From Chamaea fasciata (Eukaryota; Chordata; Aves; Passeriformes; Sylviidae), in contig JARCOQ010000006.1 of NCBI GenBank assembly GCA_029207755.1, positions 70,282,093 to 70,346,092 of the forward strand: a stretch of DNA of 64,000 bases. Direction: 5' to 3'. Each line of letters opens with the position of its first letter. The first letter of the stretch is position 1. The position numbers and the translations under genes were made by a program. This document shows, one piece after another, positions 9,035-20,600 of the stretch. Under the pieces are notes generated by a model. That model was given only the letters and a program-made list of their open reading frames with translations, was not told where the DNA came from and made no database searches.

Positions 9035-11531
9035 CTGTAGAGAGCCATGAGAGGGAAGGAAGGAATGAAGGCTGACACATCACAGCTCCCAGGCTTTGCT
9101 CACTCCCCCTCTACCTGCAGTCTGGGTGCAGGACAGGCAAGGTGGCTGCTGCTGCCGCCAAGGCCGTGCTCAGCAGCTCGGCCTCCTCCCTGCCCAGCAG
9201 AGGCATAGAAGGGAGGAAGCTTCTGCAGCGGTGGGATGAGACAGACCCAGTCTGAGTCTCACCTCGGTGCTGTTACTGCACTGAGGAGCATGGCTTCCAA
9301 CAGGAGCCCAGAGTGAGGCACTCAGCACATGCGAGCTGCTGGGCATTGACTTGGGCAGCGCAGCTCTATAGACATTTCCTTGGCTTCAGCTGCCAGACTC
9401 TTCCCCTGTGGCTCATTCCCCTTTCCAGGCTTGCTCCCTTCTGCACCACAGAGGCAGGGAGCAGCATTTAAACTTGTGCCCTTAGCCCCTCAGTGCCAGG
9501 GCCTTGTGCACACCCTGGGGCCTCACCTCAACCTTGTCACCATGCTGGAAGGGAAAGTCAGCCTTCCTGTCCTCCTCCCCCCACGTGCCATCCTCCTTGG
9601 AATTGCACACGATGGTGTTGACATCCCCGTGACAGTCAAAGCGAGGGTTGAAATGCAGCATGAGGGTGTTGCTGTCCTTCCCAACATTCACAGCAAACCT
9701 GCGGAAGCAGAGGCATTGCAGAGGGGGTGCCAGTGCAGCGGCTCCAGCTGCCAGTGCTGACAAGCTGAACACAGCGGGAGCTCTGGCTTCCCCCAGTGCC
9801 CCATCAATCCATTTGCCACTTCACTCACCCTTTGGCATCAGACTGGATCTTCCCTTTGACCTTGATGCACTCACCAGGCTCGACGTCCAGCTGAGTAACA
9901 ACCAGCCCCTGCAGGGCCAAACCACAGGAGTTAGTCCATCCCAAGGCAAGGCTTCCAATCCTGCTTTGGCCAGGACACAAAGCAGCTCTGGCAGACCCAA
10001 ACATGACTTTTGGGCTAGAGGAAGGGTTGAGTCAGGCCACCTGCCTGTCCCAGCAGCCACGGGGATCTCCCGCTCCCCTAAGCGGCATGAGGTGACAAGA
10101 AGGTGTGGTGGGTTGGCCCTGGCTGGATGCCGGGTACCCGCCAAAGCCACTCTGTCACAACGGGATGGAGGAAGAAAATACAACAAAAAGCTCATAAATT
10201 GAAAGAAAAGACAGGGAGAGGTCACTCACTGATTACCGTCACAGGCAAAAGAAAGTCATCTTGGGGAAATCAATTTAATTTGTTACCAATTAAAATTAGA
10301 GCAGGGTAATGAGAAGTAAGGGATAAAAATGCCTTCCCTCCCTCCTTCCCGGGCTCTACCTCTTACCCTTCCGTGGCACAGGGAGACAAGGAAGTGAGGG
10401 TTACAGTCAGTCCATCAGGGTGTTTCTGCTCAGGGAGAGGAGCTCTCCCCTGCTCACTGTGGCTCCCTCCCACAGTCCTCCCCTCCATGTGAGCTACAGC
10501 TCTTCACCAACTGCTCCGACATGGGTCCCTTTCCACGGGGTCCCAGCCTCCTTCAGGCATCCCCCTGCTCCAGCACAAGAGTCCTCCCTGGGCTGCAAGT
10601 GAATTTCTGCCTGCCTGTTGACATCCGTGGGCTGCAGAGGGACAGCTGGCCTTGGATGTTATCACAGAGGCACTCCTGCCACCGCCAGCACTGTGTCTGT
10701 CCTGGAGCCTGCTGGCCTTGGCCCTGCCCGACACGGGGGAAGCTTCTGGCAGCTTCTCACGGAAGCCACCCTGGCAGCCCCCTCGGTTACCAAAACCTGG
10801 CCACAGAAGCCCATTGCAGGAGGTGATTCACCAGCTGCTGCAGGAGCAGGGTACTGAGCTACTTAACCGTGTGCCGGGTCAGGTAGGAAGGCAGATTGCA
10901 AATTAGTTTGCTTGGGCAGTGCCTGCCAGCCGCCTCCCGCTGTCCTTGCCCTCCTGCCTGCTCCCTGCTCTGCCCACACACAGCCTGCTGAGGTCAGGGT
11001 TCCTCGAGTCACTAAACTGCTTATCCCCACGGCACTAACTCTGCCTCCTGGCTCTGGAATGCAGCCGCTGCGCCCGGGGGGTCTTTCGAGGAAAGGAAAG
11101 CTGCGGGGGCAGGGGTGGGTTTAGAATACACCGCCAGCCCGCTTTCCTCTCCTGTTGCATTAAGAGTTAACCCACTCGTGCAACCAAAATGCATCTTTCC
11201 AGAAGAAAAATACACAGATTAAGGGAAAAAAAATATGAAGAGTCTAGAAACCGTAGAGTTGCAAATGGACCCAAACCTTTAGAGTACTTGAGAACATAAA
11301 CATTCCTCAGCTTCCCCATTTAGATAACGCGCTAGAGAAGAGGAGAAGAAATACGGCTGGTCAGCCCTAACTATTCCTCCCACAGCCATGTAACAGCCTT
11401 GCATTTCCTCTCAACTAATCCTCTCTTCCTCCTACCCGTCACCACGCCCAAGCCCCAGAGGCAGCCCAGCCGCCGTCCCAGTGCCGCTTGGCACAGCACC
11501 CCGGCTCGCAGGCGGCACTCACTTTCTCCAT
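8891..11531 (-). CDS. Prototype galectin (galectin-1 family, CG-16/CG-1A-like), complete
   Basis: This gene encodes a 134-residue single-domain beta-galactoside-binding lectin. Coding exons in order are 11531-11523, 9908-9829, 9698-9527 and 9034-8891 (9, 80, 172 and 144 bp). They splice without a break and have GT-AG sites, four exons being the usual galectin-1 layout. All eight sugar-contact residues of the family are present: His45, Asn47, Arg49, Val60, Asn62, Trp69, Glu72 and Arg74, in LHFNPRF, VCN and WGEEDR. There is no signal peptide, as is normal for galectins, which leave the cell by a non-classical route. It forms a dimer in the family. Cysteines at 17, 52, 61 and 89 could make it redox-sensitive. 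The protein is very close to chicken CG-16 (galectin-1A) as I remember it, with Lys3 for Gln3. The paralogue CG-14 (galectin-1B) fits less well. No symbol is given because the naming of these paralogues is not consistent. Confidence 0.93.
9035..9526 (-). other. Galectin intron 3
   Basis: A 492-bp intron with donor GTGAGG and acceptor CTACAG on -. No repeat is visible in it. Confidence 0.8.
9527..9698 (-). CDS. Galectin exon 3, carbohydrate-binding core
   Basis: The 172-bp exon begins with the last base of the Gly30 codon and ends GTTGAG/GTGAGG. It encodes FAVNVGKDSN, LHFNPRFDCHGDVN, IVCNSKEDGTWGEEDR and FPFQHGDKVE, and carries every sugar-binding residue. A single exon holding the whole binding site is standard for galectins. 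Confidence 0.95.
9829..9908 (-). CDS. Galectin exon 2
   Basis: The 80-bp exon starts after CCCTGCAG and ends GCCAAAGG/GTGAGT. It encodes GLVVTQLDVEPGECIKVKGK followed by IQSDAKG, the first strands of the lectin fold. Confidence 0.93.
9909..11522 (-). other. Galectin intron 1, containing an LTR
   Basis: This 1,614-bp intron joins the three-codon first coding exon to exon 2. Nearly half of it is a solo LTR inserted in the same orientation as the gene. Confidence 0.85.
10104..10818 (-). mobile_element. Degraded solo LTR of an avian endogenous retrovirus
   Basis: The + strand from TGTGGTGGGTTGGCCCTGGC to the CCAAAACCTGGCCACAGAAG stretch and the final TTGCA matches, from memory, a repeat seen widely in bird genomes. 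It is about 715 bp, has TG...CA ends, and contains internal CCACGGG and GCTCCAGCA-type motifs. I recall the transcriptional orientation as the reverse of the + strand, so it is placed on -, in line with the galectin gene. The TATA-like segment after GTGATAACAT and the AATAAA-like segment both appear mutated. No retroviral coding sequence is present. Flanks GAAGGT and GGAGGT are a near match for a target-site duplication, but this is not decisive. Family name not assigned. Confidence 0.75.
11523..11531 (-). CDS. Galectin exon 1, start codon and two further codons
   Basis: The - strand reads GCAGCATGGAGAAA/GTGAGT, so the exon codes only Met-Glu-Lys before a strong donor. Joining to exon 2 gives MEKGLVVTQ, which lines up with MEQGLVVTQ of chicken CG-16 as I remember it. 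A first coding exon of three or four codons is characteristic of galectin-1 genes. Confidence 0.88.
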
Positions 11532-11660
11532 GCTGCAGACGGAGCACCCCGAGCCCCTTCTCCCAGCCCGGAGTGACGCAGCGCCCAGCTCAGCCGGGCA
11601 GGAATATCACATGATCGGGAGCGGCGGGGGGGGGGCAAGACCGGGATTGATCGATCGCAG
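11532..11660 (-). promoter_or_regulatory. Putative galectin promoter and 5'UTR
   Basis: Upstream of the start codon on -, the sequence is GC-rich with no clear TATA box. It includes a TGCGTCAC element (11573-11580) resembling AP-1/CRE sites, an E-box CATGTG (11608-11613), and a run of ten G on + at 11626-11635. The transcription start cannot be placed from sequence. Confidence 0.4.
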
Positions 11661-11699
11661 CTGTTCCCAGCCATTCACAGGAATGTGAGAGAATTGCGG

Positions 11700-14600
11700 G
11701 AGACCTCTCTTCATACTGGTCTTTGCAGGCAGTTTGTGGATGATTTTAAGGACTAGTGGTTGTTTGCTTCTGCGGGATCCTAAAAATCCTTACTGGAAGC
11801 TCTCCTGGCTGCTCTGCAGCGTCTGTTGGCTCCGATCCCAGGAGCTGGAGTGCTGCTCCGTGCTAGGAGCGAGGTGGCTGCTTTTTGTTCGGCGGTCTGT
11901 GTCTAAAATCGGGGTTGGGAGTCCTGGTGTTCGTGCTGCAAAGCGGCTGCCTCTGTGGATACGGGTGGATGTGCTCTCCCAGCCCAGCCTGGAGCCTGCA
12001 AGGAGCCTGGGCTGGCGGGAGGCCCTGGGTACAAATCCTCGCTGCTTGCAGTTAAATGAAAACCACGGGCTTGGTACAGCCCGTGTCAGCATTTCAGCAG
12101 CGCCTAAAAGGTTAAGGTTGGTGATGTGGGGCTCTAAGTAGATGTGAGAATTCAAGCTGCGGCTTTTGAAATGTAGCACGACCTCGCTGGTTCCATTCCA
12201 GCCTCGCAAAAGGCTCCGGAGGGAAAAGAGAAATGCTTTGTTAGGGGAGAAAGAGGCCGGGCAGGGCTGTGTGCAGCCGGCCGGACGGGCGAGGAGGCTG
12301 CTGTCCCAGAGAGTGCCCAGCGCCTGCCGTTCCCCTTTCCTGTGCCCGCAGAAAGCACCGAGCATGACCGCCCCCGGGGTCTGTGCAGCGCAGGGAGGTG
12401 AAGGGGCCGCGGCTGCCCTGCCCTGATCACTGGATCGGCTTGTTCCTTTGCATGGGCTTCAGCAGGGTCCTCCGGCCTCCGTGCCTCAGTTTCCCTGAGG
12501 CCCGAAGCGACGCTAATGACACGCAGCTTCCCAGTCCTGCCTGTAAACCCGCAGTGGAGCTGCTACGTAAGCGCAGTGTGCTCCTTGCTCCTGAGCTGGG
12601 ACCAGCCTGCGAGGTACCTGCCTGCTCTTGGGAGGGCTGCACCGGGCACCTCACAACACAGCGCAGGGATTTGTGGCTGGGTGGTGGTGGGAAACACGCT
12701 GCCCTGCAGGAGGCTGCTGGAACTTCATGAGAGCTGTTACAGGAACAGCATCCTGACTCCTGATGCCACCCTTTGCCCCAGATATCCCGCACACTCATTT
12801 CAGAACATTCCTGTGGCATTTCAGCAAAGCCGAGCTGCGTTTCAACTAAAAAGTCACAAGCTCGGATTGCAGCCCTGTGACTGGGGTGCATAAAAGACGA
12901 CAAAGTGCTGACTGAAAGTGCTGTAGGGAAAATCCTGCACATGCTGTTACCTCCAGCTCAGGTCCCTGGCCATCCTGCGCACGCACAAGAGCCATACAGA
13001 AGTCGGGAGTTAACCGTGGGGGCAGAGTTCATCCAGATAGCAAAGGTCACTGAGAGCAACCCTCCTCCACGGAGGGTTTGGAGAAATCCCAACTAATTGC
13101 ACCTTAAGTTAGCCCCATTCTCCAGTGATGCTAGCCAGAGTCACGTGTTAGCGATAGGCTTTAGGTGCCTGAGTTACTGTGTGGTTGTTCCCTGGCTGCT
13201 GGCACGTGTGAGGGGTTGAGCAAACTCTGTTTGGTCGGTTGGGTTTGTGTATTTGTTTTCCTTTCAGCTCTGTGAAATCCCTGGAGACTTCTCCCTCCTT
13301 TCAGTGCTGGGCCCTCTGACTCCCGAAATGCATGTTTCATGGGAGCTGCTCTTCTGGCCTCAAGTTCCCTCCTCCGACCCTTCAGACAGTGAATTACCTT
13401 TCTAATAACACACGGAGACTGCACTGTTTGTTTTCCTTGAGTGCTCTGCGCTGGCAGCCTGGTTGGTTTACCAACAAAGCCTTTGGTCTTTCGATTTAAA
13501 GCACTCCTTGTCGTGAGCCCATCAGGGGTGATCCCAGCCTCCCAGCACAGCACGTGCACCCACAGCAGGCAGGCTGAGGATTGGGGTGTGTTCCAAAGGC
13601 CTGGGAGAGAAAGGGAGAGGCACTGCCCTACGCAAGCCCCTCTCACTCCCCAGATCCTGCAGGGGATGTTCTGAGGAGAAACCCTGGCAGAAGAGCCCAA
13701 GTGAGCCCTACCTGGGTTATTACAAGGGCCTGCAGTCAGTACAGGCCCTGAGAGAGAGTAGCAGGGCACACAGAGTACCAGAGTTCCCATTTCAGGTGTC
13801 CCAGCTCTCTACCTGCTTTTGGAGAAGAGTGTTGCACCCACCTGGCAGCTCTGGCAGAAGTTGGGAGAGAAGAGTCATCTCCTGCTCATCCAGAGGTGAT
13901 GCACGGAGGAATTTTCGGCTCTGGGGAATACTAAGGCTGGCCTCCCAGTGCTTGGCCTTGCAAGCTTGCTTGTGGCTACAGAGTTCTGCCCAGCACCAGG
14001 TCTCCAGCCCAAACTCTTCATTCACCCCTTGGTTTGCACAGGCTGAGGGCAGACAACTGGCCAGTCTGATTTTGTTGTAACTCCCTAGAAATGTCCCACA
14101 TTTGCTTCAGAAGCAAAGGGTGCAGCATGCTGAGTGTTACCCTTTTTAATCTCCTGTAAGAAAAAATACACCCTAGCCATTGGCAAAGTCATATCCCTGG
14201 CTAATCACTGCTGTCATTAGAAATGGCTTTCCCCTGGTTTGGGGAGGTCTGAGGACACACCCTGCTGCTCAAGGACCGGGGTGTGCCCTGGGATGCCGAG
14301 GCCAGTGCTGGCTCCACGTCCCCGTGCCTGGTTTGTCGTGCACTGAGCGCACACACCCTGGTGGTTGTTGGTGCGACACATCCCGAGTCTCTCGTGGCTG
14401 CAGCTGAGAAGGAGCCCCCACTTGTTGCAGAAAGAGTGAGCAGAAGCTTCCTCCTCCTTTGGAGATGGCTTCCAGCCCTGGGGCCAGCACAGCAGTTCTG
14501 TGCGTGCCCCACCCTGGGAGGGCACTGCTGCTTCAGCCACTGCCCCTCAGTCGCTGACACGGACCAAGCAGGGAGAACTGCTCCAATCCAAGGGTTGTAC

Positions 14601-17600
14601 TGGGAAAGTAATGACGAGAGAAACTTCTTTCCCTTTCCTAGTGTGAGAGGAAGCTCACAGTTTGCTTTAAGTTAGTGTTTGTTTTTTCACTTTCTTTGGG
14701 GAAGATTTCTTCTTGTCTCTGTAAGTTCTTTCTCAGTTCATCAGGCAGGGGTTGCATCTTTCTGTCACACTGTCTTTAGGGGATATCTGTGTCAGTACTG
14801 TCTGGACGGGGTTCTGTTCTCAGCAGTAGCCCCTGGTTACTCTTACAACCTAAATATTATTCTATTACAGTGTAACAGATATATACATTGTATTTCTATA
14901 TGCACTCACAGGCTGTTTTCTCTCTCTTGGAATATCTGGAGACTTTAACTTCAGCAATCCTCTGTCTCTACTATTGAAATGTCTGGTTCTCTCTGTTGCT
15001 ACCACAGCACATTAGTTTGTCTCATCCGAGAAGTTTCTGCCTTTTTGCTTGGGTAGTCGTGACTCCCTGAAGAGTTTAGTTGCGCACCATTTCCCTGGAC
15101 CCTTCTGCAGAGCTGGCTCAAACAATGCTCTCACCACCATGGTGTCTTCCAGCCCTCTGCTGTCCTTGGGGGAAACTCTAGGGCTCGGCTGGATACCACA
15201 GAGGAACAGAGCCAGGAAGAAGCTTTAGAAAGCTGCCTTTGAAGACAAAGTGACTCGAGGAGCCACAGTCCAGTGTGGCAGGAGGGTGAGAGGCCCTCCC
15301 AGAGCCTGCTGGCACTCAGGCTCCCAAAGCCCTGCCTCAGAGGGAAGTTTGTGCCAGGAAGGACCAGTCTGCACTGGATACCAGCTGGGGTTGCATGGCC
15401 ACATGTCACTACAGCGTTTTTATCCCTGAGGGCTTCCTGATTTCAGCCTTCCCTACATTGAAAGGGAAGCACCTCTATTCCAGGTTAATTATAAATTAAG
15501 TTAATTATAAAGAACTTCTTTCACTGTCACAAAGTGATGAAAGGAGTTTGCTGGTCGTGTCACTGGAATTTAAAGTATGTCTCCTCTATTTTTTTCCCTC
15601 ATTAACACTGACCCAAGATGATAATCTGTGTGTTTCTCTCTTCTCTCAGTGGATTAGATTTAACTAGAGCATATTGTTAACTACCCAGGAGAACTGGGCC
15701 TTTGTTTTGTTGGACTCACTTCACTTTGGCACCTCTCTCCTTAACCTTTTAAGTTTGGAGGTGGCAAACACCTCAGCTCAGAGTTTACTGCCTCATCTGA
15801 AAGGAGCTGCTTGCGTTTGTTCCTCTCTGGATGTCCCTGCTACTCTAAAAACTAAGAATCCAGGTCCATCTTTCCCTCCTCTTTGCAGGTCACCAGAGAT
15901 CTTAGTCAAGCAGCTGTTGCAGTGGGAACTCCTCGCAGAGCCCACGGGTTAGTGACCCTTCAAGTTTCCTCGAGGTCTGTCAACTCAGGCTGCTCTTAGA
16001 GCTCGTTTTTCTTAGCAGCACAGTTGTTTATTTTATATCTATGACCACCCTGCAAACTTCTGCCACAGGGAACAGGCCCTGGAACACTTTTCACCAGGCT
16101 GTCACAGCAGGATAGCAGCACTTCCCAAGCCTAATGTACTCCTGTGGTCTAGCCCCAGACAATCTGGGGTTGATTTGCACCTCATGATCAGCTGCAAGGG
16201 GGCTTGTGTGGGGGCTGAAGATGGGGACCTATGAATTTTCCTATCCCTAACCCACGGAATAAAGCCTGTACAGGCTTTGAAGGTGTCCACATGGTGGACA
16301 GGCGGTGAGGAAAGGTAAAAGGGAGTGCACCTGCATTGCCCTCCACAGGGTAACTCCAGCAGCAGAGCTGCTTAGCTGGGTCTGGACCCCATGTGAGTGA
16401 AAAGGGAAAAGGGATCCTCACTGGAGCAAGCCTTCCGGGGAGCTTTCATCTTGAGCTGAGGTGGCTGCACCAGGCTGGGGCTCTAGCCTTTGTTTTGTTT
16501 CCTCTTCATGAATCAGCTTTTATCACATCGTGTCACCCGTAAAGTTAAAGCTTTGCCAAGTAACCTGGGATGCTCTTCTGAAAGATTTGCCCCGTTCCAG
16601 GCCACAGGACTGGATCTGTGTTGTCATGGTAGACACATCCAGGACACAGTAGACACATCTGTTGGTCCTTTTATATTTTCTCCTTAGAATTTTAAGACTG
16701 GATTTTCCTTGTGTCACTCTCATTCTGCAAAACCTGCAAGGCAGAGGTTTCCCTTGGACTGAAAGACTGTGAAGCAGTTTCTTGTTTTGGGACTTTGCTC
16801 TTATTGATGGCGGAAAACCCCTCACAGTGACTTTGGACAGGGTGGGACTGGTGTCCACAAAAGCATTTCAGCAGCCTTAGGTTAGACTGGTTTAGCAGAG
16901 CTCTCTTCTAGTCTGACATAGCACATACAGCATGCCAGGATGGCTTAGAAACTCAAGCCATCTGGAGTTCTTTCCCTCAAAAGCATGTGTGTGCCAGAAT
17001 TGGTCTCCTTTGAGCCACCCACAGTGAGGAGGGATTGTATTTAGGCTGGCTCAAGTTTCTTGAATTCAATTTTTAGGCAAGAGAAAATTGTCGGCAAGTA
17101 ATTGGAAAATGCCTCGGAAAGAACATGGCTGATTAAAAATGTAATAATCTTTGAAGGAACATTAACACTGTCCATTGTGAGCCAGGAGACACTGAAGAGC
17201 CATCAAAATGATGATACGTGGGGTGAAGCTCCTTCCCCTTCCTGCCACCTTCGCCCCCAGTGATTTGTCAGCCCGATTTAGGGCTCACCCAGAGTGAGTC
17301 ATGAGGACTCCCTTAGTTCACAAAAGAGCTCTGAACTTCCCTGGATGTTGCGGTGCAAGAAACAAATAGACTCTCGGGTTTAAGACTGAAGCCCTTCTAT
17401 AGAGCAGCTGTAAAAAAGTATCAAGAGCAGGCAGATCTTCTGGTTGTCTCCCCTTTTTCATGAGGGGCCATTTCACAGGGTGGCATCACGTCTGATCGGT
17501 AAAGAGGAGACACCCAGTTAGAAATGCTCAACATGCACACACAAATTTGGAAATACATTTAAAAGTGGCAGATCAGTCAGTTCTGCTGGAAAGCAAGGGC

Positions 17601-20600
17601 ATCATTTCCAGGCACCGTGGGCAGATCAGAAATGCTCCTCCTAACCCCCCTGAAGGCTGTGGTGATCCTGGCTGGGCACATAAAAGGATTCTGGCCGCAG
17701 CATGGTGAAACGAGGCAGTGGTTCAGAGCAAGGAAATGGAGGGCAGACCGGATTTGTCACCCTGACAGGAAGGATTGGGAGAGTGTGAGTGATGGCAAAG
17801 CCATGCCTCGGGCCCAGGGTTGCACCCTCAGCCCCACGGGAGAGCATAACCCCAGCTGGCTGCCCTAATGCAGCCACCACTGCAGCAGCCAGGGGATGTG
17901 GCAGGCTCCACTGAGGCTCTGCCCTCCCGTGGGAAGTGAGAGTCTGCCCTGGGTGTGCTCAGCCCCAGAGAGGGAACAGCCTGGCAGCTGGGCTGCACAG
18001 AATCCCACAGCACGTGGGGACATCTCAGCCCCAGGACAGGCAAGGAGCATGGCATGCCTGCCGAAGTCTGCAAGAGACCAAAATCCAAGGGAAGCACCAC
18101 TGCACCCGCCCTCCCCTTTGGCCACAGGCAGGAGTAGGACTTTCCAGATGCCCTGCCTGATTCATGGGCATACAGATCCATGGCTGACTGCTGCTCATCT
18201 CCAGCGCAGACCATCCAGCAGCTAAAAAGTCACCCGACATTAAATCTGCAGGCAACCACTATGAGGAACCTTGGGCTTCTTGTGAGGCAGCAATGAGAAA
18301 CCACGGAGAGGGCAAAGTTGCAAGATCTTTGCTTAAATCATCCACTCAGTACTTAAAAAGCAAAGAGACAAAGAATCCAAATCACATGCAAATATCTCCT
18401 GAGCTCAAGCATCTGCATTCCCCCTGAGCATGCCACTCAGCATATGACTAAATCAGTTCTAGTGTTTATGCAAAGAAAAATGTGCAACTTCCCTTGACTA
18501 TGCCTGTGTGTGCGTCTTAACCTGCAGGGGAGACTGCCAGGCTTAGTGACCTCCTGGAGATGGTGTTTATTAAAGCCACCTGCCTGGAGGCCTCCCTGCT
18601 TTGGCAAGAGCATTTCATTCCTCCTTTTCCCCTCTAAAACACTCACGCCACGTCTAGTCAATGAGATGTGCAGCTCTGCCTGGTGCCACGCAATGGCTCA
18701 TCTTTTTGTGGGAACAGGTGTGTTTCAATCTATGCATACCCCGTGTTGTGAAACAGCCTCGCTCAGGCCCCCTTTCCAGGAGCCAGTCTTTGCCTGTAGG
18801 GATTTCTGATGGGTTCTGTCAGCTTCATGTGCTCCGTGGTACATTCCTTGCCTTTGCCTGTGGGCTGCGGTGACTATGGATGGGGAGAACCCGTACGAGT
18901 TAACAGCCTTGTGGCTTACAAACCTCCAGCAGAATGTATGTTAAAACAAGAGTCAGGCTTTAGGTTCTTTGCCAATGATATGACTCAAGCAGAGCTGGAA
19001 ACTCAGGTTAAGTATTTTAACACGAGGAAGGAAAAGAACAAGATCGTTTCTTAACGCACTGGACTGTTCTACATACGTTTGCTTATGTAGGAGTTAATCC
19101 CCTTCCAGTGTTTGCATTCTACACTCTCCAGTAATATTCAGCACATGCCCAGCAGAGGTCTTCCTGCCTTCGGGATGACTTGATGCCGCTTGGCACGAGC
19201 ACAGATGCTGGTGAGGGGCCCAGCCTAGCTCAGGCACAGGAGGCAGTGCCACTTTGGGGGTCAAACCAGCACAGAGCCCCACCTTGGTTCCCCAGCCTGC
19301 GTGTGTGGGCTGAACCAGGAGCACTGGCATGGCCAGGCAGGGACATGAGGCAATCCACAGTGACGAGCAGGCTTTCCCTCGGGTGAAGTCACAGGGAGAC
19401 CAGAGCTGCAGGAGTGGAAGCCAGCAGTGGTGCAGGGGAGGGACTGCTGCTGTCCCCAAGCTGGGCAGAGCCTACACCAGAGCCCTGCAGGCTGTAAGTG
19501 AGCAGCAGCATCTGCTTCTCCCTTGGCCCCACTGTCTTCCCTGGCCACTAGCAGGCTTGCAAACAGCCTGGCTCTGAAGACAAACCCTGCCCTCATCCTT
19601 ATCAGTTCCCCTCCTTATCAGCTCCCTGTTTTGTTCCAGGGTCACTTCAGATACCATCACCAGGCAGTGTGAGAACCACTGGGGAGATAAGGAGGGTGCA
19701 GTGTTTGTGGATGGAGGGAGCACAGCTTACATCCCTGTAGCAACAACACTCCCCATTAAGGTCTGGGAAGTACTTGTCATCTCCCGAAGTGAGACTCGAG
19801 ACCTTCCCATTTCCCTTTACACATTCTCTGCTATTTACCAGTGGCATGCACCTCCCACGTGGACTTTGGACAGCCTGCAATAACACCTGCCCCGTGCTTG
19901 GCTGTGCAAAGCTATTTGTTCCCTGTGGAATTACTATGGGGCTCCAGGTCTGCAGCTCGCACCAGTTCAAATTCTTCTAAATCCCACTTCCACTGAAATA
20001 TTCTGGACTTCATTAAAGTCTCTAAAATACCTCTTCTGGTATCAAATTCATCAGAACATTCCTTCACTCTAGAGCTTTGACTCAGGAAGACCAAAAGAAA
20101 ATATTTAAACCAAGAGCTCTCTTTACAGAGGCCCCTCAGCAAGGGGGAAGCTGCTGGGACACGTCTTGGAGGATTTTGGCCCTTGCTTGCCATGGCAGCA
20201 TTAGAAATGCAAACTGAGGCCAGTCCACACAGATGGACGTGCTTGTGCGGAGGACCTTGCCAATAGTTTTGATGGGTGTTTCTTTGACAACAGAAACTAG
20301 GGCTTCCTAAACAATTAATTTTAAATAGCTTGTGGCTTTTGAGCACATAGAGCATGGCTGCCTGTGAAACACTGCCACATGGCAATGAAAGCACACAAAA
20401 TCTTTATCAGACCCATCTGCCATGAGCAGTTTGGTGCTTTCCTCCAGCACCATTGGAGCTAAAAAATCCTAAGAGCAGTGTAAAGATATAGTTCACAAGC
20501 AGATCTTGGGTTGCTTTTATTTTATGACAGGCTGTACAGTAAGAAAGCCCTGATGGGTATGAGGAGCTTAAGTGCCTTTGCTGAAATCCAATCCAGGTTT

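Noticed and set aside
12340..12410. Acceptor-like CCCGCAG, an ATG and a GGGAG/GTGAAG donor in a GC-rich patch, resembling a small exon
   Set aside because: The encoded peptide (MTAPGVCAAQG) matches nothing I know, and no partner exons are visible within the next 13 kb on +.
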